NCBI GenBank assembly: GCA_900539265.1
Contig: UQBM01000042.1
Coordinates: forward strand, 1-7,459
Direction: 5' to 3'
DNA length: 7,459 nt
Origin: an uncultured Mollicutes bacterium
GTDB lineage: Bacteria > Bacillota_I > Bacilli_A > ML615J-28 > CAG-313
Positions 5,379 to 7,459 of the stretch are shown in pieces (the first letter of the stretch is position 1; every line of letters starts with the position of its first letter). A program made the position numbers and the translations under genes. The notes under the pieces are model-generated. The model made no database searches and had not been told where the DNA came from. It worked only from the letters and a program-made list of their open reading frames with translations.

Positions 5379-6269
5379 ATGAATGATGAAATCATTAAAG
5401 CATTAGCCTTTAATAAATCAGTAAGAATATATGCGGTATCAAATACCAATACTTTAAATGAAATTGGAAAACGTCTTCATTACTATCCAAGTGCTCTAGA
5501 TGCAATGGGACGTGTTTTAAGTATGGGTGCAATGATGGGGTCAATGCTAAAACTTGAAGAAACCATTACTTTAAAGGTTGAAGGTGACGGACCAATTGGT
5601 AAAATTATTGTTGATAGTGATGCACATGGGAATATTAGAGGTTATTGTGATAATCCCCATTGCCATTTTGAATATAATGATTTTAGACTGAATGCAAAAC
5701 AAACGATTGGAACAACTGGTTTTATTAGTGTTATTAAAGACTTAAAATTGAAAGAACCCTTTATTGGTTCCACACCAATTATTAGTGGTGAGATAGCAGA
5801 GGACTTTGCATACTATTTTCAAGTAAGTGAACAGATACCTTCAGCTGTTGGACTTGGCGTCTTGGTTGATACGAATAATATGGCAACATCTAGTGGCGGT
5901 TTTATTGTACAACTTATGCCAAATACAAGTGAGGAAATAATTGATAAACTTGAAGAAAAATTAAAATTAATTCCAACTGTATCAGAAATGTTATCATCTG
6001 GCTATACTGTTGAGGATATGATATATAACATTGCAGAAGACATTGAAATATTAGAAAAAATTCCTTTAAATTTTCGTTGTAATTGTTCTAAAGAACGCTT
6101 TGCAAGAGGAATTTTATCACTTGGTGCAACCGAAATTAAAGAAATGATTGATGAAAATAAAACCCAAGAAACAACTTGTCACTTTTGTGGTAATAAGTAT
6201 TATTTTACCAAAGAAGATTTGGATGACTTATATAAAGTAGCAAAAGAAAAGGAGTGCAAAACATGTTAG
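5379..6269 (+). CDS. hslO: Hsp33 redox-regulated molecular chaperone
   Basis: This 296-aa cytoplasmic holdase chaperone is of about the family's usual length (290-300). Under oxidative plus heat or acid stress it loses zinc, unfolds and binds aggregating proteins. The N-terminal domain (about 1-180) includes the conserved stretches RVLSMGAMMGSMLK (45-58) and VEGDGPIG (67-74). The linker is at about 181-230. The C-terminal redox switch has all four zinc cysteines: CNC (Cys234, Cys236) and CHFC (Cys267, Cys270). Four further cysteines are present, Cys90, Cys95 and a terminal CKTC (Cys293, Cys296). ATG 5379 is preferred because GAGGTGA lies 8 nt upstream; an in-frame GTG at 5367 is part of that ribosome site. 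Its end overlaps the next gene by 7 bases, so the two are probably translationally linked. Confidence 0.97.
   Translation: MNDEIIKALAFNKSVRIYAVSNTNTLNEIGKRLHYYPSALDAMGRVLSMGAMMGSMLKLEETITLKVEGDGPIGKIIVDSDAHGNIRGYCDNPHCHFEYNDFRLNAKQTIGTTGFISVIKDLKLKEPFIGSTPIISGEIAEDFAYYFQVSEQIPSAVGLGVLVDTNNMATSSGGFIVQLMPNTSEEIIDKLEEKLKLIPTVSEMLSSGYTVEDMIYNIAEDIEILEKIPLNFRCNCSKERFARGILSLGATEIKEMIDENKTQETTCHFCGNKYYFTKEDLDDLYKVAKEKECKTC
6249..6254 (+). promoter_or_regulatory. Ribosome binding site of the M42 peptidase gene, inside hslO
   Basis: AAGGAG lies 8 nt before ATG 6263 and overlaps the last hslO codons, just before those for the terminal CKTC. It decides the downstream start against an in-frame GTG at 6254, which overlaps the site. 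Confidence 0.85.
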
Positions 6270-7276
6270 ATATTAAATTATTAGAAAAATTAACCTCAAT
6301 TCCTAGTCCTTCTGGATATACTTTTCGATTAACAAACTATCTTGAAGAATATTTAAAACATCTAGGATATGAACCATTTAAAAATAAAAAAGGAAATCTC
6401 TTTGTTGAAGTAAAGGGAAAAAGCAAATATAAAATTGCCTTAAGTGCACATATTGATACGCTTGGTCTTATGATTAGAAGTATTGATAATAGTGGAAAAA
6501 TTATGTTTACTCCAATTGGTGGGCCTCTTCTTAATACATATGATGGTGAATATTGTAAGATTCATACAAGAGATGGGAAAACATATACAGGAACTATTCT
6601 ATCTACATCTCCTAGTGTTCATGTCTATAAAGATGCTAAAACGAAAGAAAGAAATCATGAAACGATGTATATTAGACTTGATGAATTAGTCTATAATAAA
6701 AAAGATGTAGAAAATTTAGGAATAAGCGTTGGTGACTATATATCAATAGATCCTAAATTTGAATATACTCAAAAAGGCTTTATTAAAACCAGATTTTTAG
6801 ATGATCTTGCTAGTGCCTTCTTACTTCTAGAATATCTAAAAGAATTAAAAGAAACCCATACTACTCCAAAAAATACCATTCTTTTTGTTTTTACAACTTA
6901 TGAAGAAGTAGGTCATGGATGTTCAAGTCTTCCAATGGTAGATGAAATTTTAGTAGTTGATATGGGATGTGTTGGTGCTGACCTTACTTGTACTGAAGAA
7001 ATGGTATCTATTTGTGCTAAAGATGGCTCTGGACCATATGATTATATGATGACATCAGAACTCATAAATCTTGCAAAAGAAAACAACTTGAATTATGCAA
7101 TAGACGTATATCCATTTTATTCATCTGATGGTTCAGCAGCTTTAAGAGGAGGAAACGATATAAAATGTGCATTAATTGGTGCAGGTATCCAAGCATCTCA
7201 TGGTATGGAACGAACACATATTAATGGTTTAAATAATACATATAAACTAATTAAATTATATATAGAAAATAAATAA
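6263..7276 (+). CDS. M42-family metallopeptidase (aminopeptidase/endoglucanase-like)
   Basis: This 337-aa dinuclear-metal aminopeptidase of the M42 (MH clan) family is cytoplasmic, usually forms large oligomers and trims peptides. Metal and catalytic residues are in order: SAHIDTLG (61-68; His63, Asp65), FLDD (178-181; bridging Asp180), YEEVGHG (213-219; catalytic Glu214, metal Glu215), VVDMG (Asp233) and ASHGMERTH (311-319; His313). The N-terminal SIPSPSG (12-18) is typical. The inserted PDZ-like domain spans about 75-165. AHxDTLG instead of the common AHxDEVG, together with ASHGxERTH, resembles the subgroup that includes the NAGGN-system peptidases (TIGR03106), so specificity may differ from classic PepA/FrvX. 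It overlaps the end of hslO by 7 bases and is the last gene of the unit. Peptide clean-up alongside a stress chaperone is plausible but inferred. Confidence 0.94.
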   Translation: MLDIKLLEKLTSIPSPSGYTFRLTNYLEEYLKHLGYEPFKNKKGNLFVEVKGKSKYKIALSAHIDTLGLMIRSIDNSGKIMFTPIGGPLLNTYDGEYCKIHTRDGKTYTGTILSTSPSVHVYKDAKTKERNHETMYIRLDELVYNKKDVENLGISVGDYISIDPKFEYTQKGFIKTRFLDDLASAFLLLEYLKELKETHTTPKNTILFVFTTYEEVGHGCSSLPMVDEILVVDMGCVGADLTCTEEMVSICAKDGSGPYDYMMTSELINLAKENNLNYAIDVYPFYSSDGSAALRGGNDIKCALIGAGIQASHGMERTHINGLNNTYKLIKLYIENK

Positions 7277-7297
7277 AAGTGGCAATGCCACTTTTTT
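7275..7297 (+). terminator. Rho-independent terminator of the hslO-peptidase operon
   Basis: AAAAGTGGC (7275-7283) pairs with GCCACTTTT (7287-7295) around the loop AAT, giving a 9-bp stem followed by T residues to 7297. The stem begins inside the peptidase stop codon (7274-7276). The A-run before it would also let it work on the opposite strand. Confidence 0.9.
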
Positions 7298-7344
7298 ATA
7301 ATGAAATATATATTTTTTATAAATAAAAATAAATAAGAGGAAGC

Positions 7345-7362
7345 GTGTAACGTACACTAATA
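7345..7362. promoter_or_regulatory. Upstream operator-like palindrome and first copy of a 10-bp direct repeat
   Basis: GTGTAACGTACAC (7345-7357) is an inverted repeat, GTGTA-n3-TACAC. It runs into TACACTAATA (7353-7362), which recurs exactly at 7397-7406, 44 bp (about four helical turns) downstream. ACTAA/TTAGT (7356-7360/7364-7368) makes a further small palindrome. The region looks like a transcription-factor binding cluster. Confidence 0.5.
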
Positions 7363-7396
7363 CTTAGTAACATCACATTATATTAACTATCTTACT

Positions 7397-7414
7397 TACA
7401 CTAATATTCGTGTA
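7397..7414. promoter_or_regulatory. 18-bp near-perfect palindrome overlapping a -10 box
   Basis: TACACTAATATTCGTGTA reads the same on both strands except at one symmetric pair of positions (6 and 13). Its first 10 bases repeat 7353-7362. Its right end overlaps the first two bases of TATAAT (7413-7418), the usual position for a repressor operator. No good -35 box is found 16-18 bp upstream. Confidence 0.55.
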
Positions 7415-7418
7415 TAAT
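7413..7418 (+). promoter_or_regulatory. Possible -10 box of a gene beyond the window
   Basis: A perfect TATAAT hexamer, overlapped by the 18-bp palindrome. A start would fall near 7425, about 11 nt before an ATG at 7436. The -35 is poor (best CTTACT, 7391-7396, 16-bp spacer), so an activator or a different start is possible. Confidence 0.4.
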
Positions 7419-7450
7419 CTAAACTGAAATATTAAATGAATAGTTTAGAT
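7417..7450. repeat. 9-bp inverted repeat at the right edge
   Basis: ATCTAAACT (7417-7425) and AGTTTAGAT (7442-7450) are perfect inverted copies around 16 bases. CGTGT (7409-7413) and ACACG (7455-7459) extend the pairing outside a small internal loop. The window ends exactly at the last paired base, so the full extent cannot be seen. Confidence 0.6.
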
Positions 7451-7459
7451 AAAAACACG
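7436..7459 (+). CDS. Possible start of a gene cut by the window edge
   Basis: ATG at 7436-7438 opens a frame reading MNSLDKNT that is still open at the last base. It lies about 11 nt after the start predicted from the TATAAT box, but no Shine-Dalgarno site precedes it. Eight codons prove nothing, and the frame overlaps the 3' arm of the inverted repeat. The start of a regulated gene or a chance ATG are both possible. Confidence 0.2.

Noticed and set aside
6483..6689. 68-residue open frame inside the M42 peptidase gene
   Set aside because: It is a shadow frame in a well-conserved gene with no initiation signal.
806..7276. No gene ends in TGA; possible UGA = Trp code as in some Mollicutes
   Set aside because: All Trp codons checked are TGG, including those in YabP, YabQ, LysRS, the hydrolase and the ATPase. 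All genes have full family length with no in-frame TGA. Eight TAA/TAG stops are expected in AT-rich DNA.

Overview
The window is AT-rich bacterial DNA carrying eight complete protein genes and two tRNA genes. The YabP/YabQ pair is known from endospore formers. Together with strong Shine-Dalgarno sites, tRNAs with encoded CCA and the overall gene set, this points to a low-GC, spore-forming Bacillota (Firmicutes), possibly of the Erysipelotrichia/Turicibacter type. That placement is inference. UGA is not read as Trp: every Trp codon I checked is TGG. None of the eight genes ends in TGA.

Left part, minus strand (1-1090): a sporulation pair yabP-yabQ joined by a TAATG stop/start overlap is followed directly by tRNA-Tyr(GTA) and tRNA-Gln(TTG). 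The tRNAs have their own strong promoter just past the yabQ stop codon and a hairpin terminator at the window's left edge. A long inverted repeat sits between the tRNA promoter and tRNA-Tyr. Divergent from yabP, lysS (1214-2704, plus) encodes class II lysyl-tRNA synthetase with its own promoter and terminator.

Middle: a metallo-beta-lactamase-fold hydrolase (2939-3754, plus) converges with a two-gene minus-strand operon (5230-3798). Both sides share one bidirectional terminator. The operon encodes an acidic helical protein of unknown function, then an ABC/AAA-type ATPase with all nucleotide-binding motifs. It is driven by a perfect TTGACA-N17-TATAAT promoter.

Right part (5379-7276, plus): hslO (Hsp33 redox chaperone) overlaps by 7 bases an M42-family metallopeptidase gene, followed by a terminator. 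The last ~160 bases (7300-7459) hold no complete gene. They do hold a dense set of operator-like palindromes around a TATAAT box, a 9-bp inverted repeat, and possibly the first codons of a gene cut by the window edge.

Functionally this is mostly housekeeping: translation (lysS, tRNAs), protein quality control (Hsp33, M42 peptidase) and sporulation (yabPQ). I recall yabP/yabQ, hslO and lysS lying in one ~20 kb neighbourhood in Bacillus subtilis, so the window may be a shortened, rearranged version of it. I see no mobile element, CRISPR array or recognisable defence system. The least explained parts are the ATPase/partner operon and the palindromic right edge.
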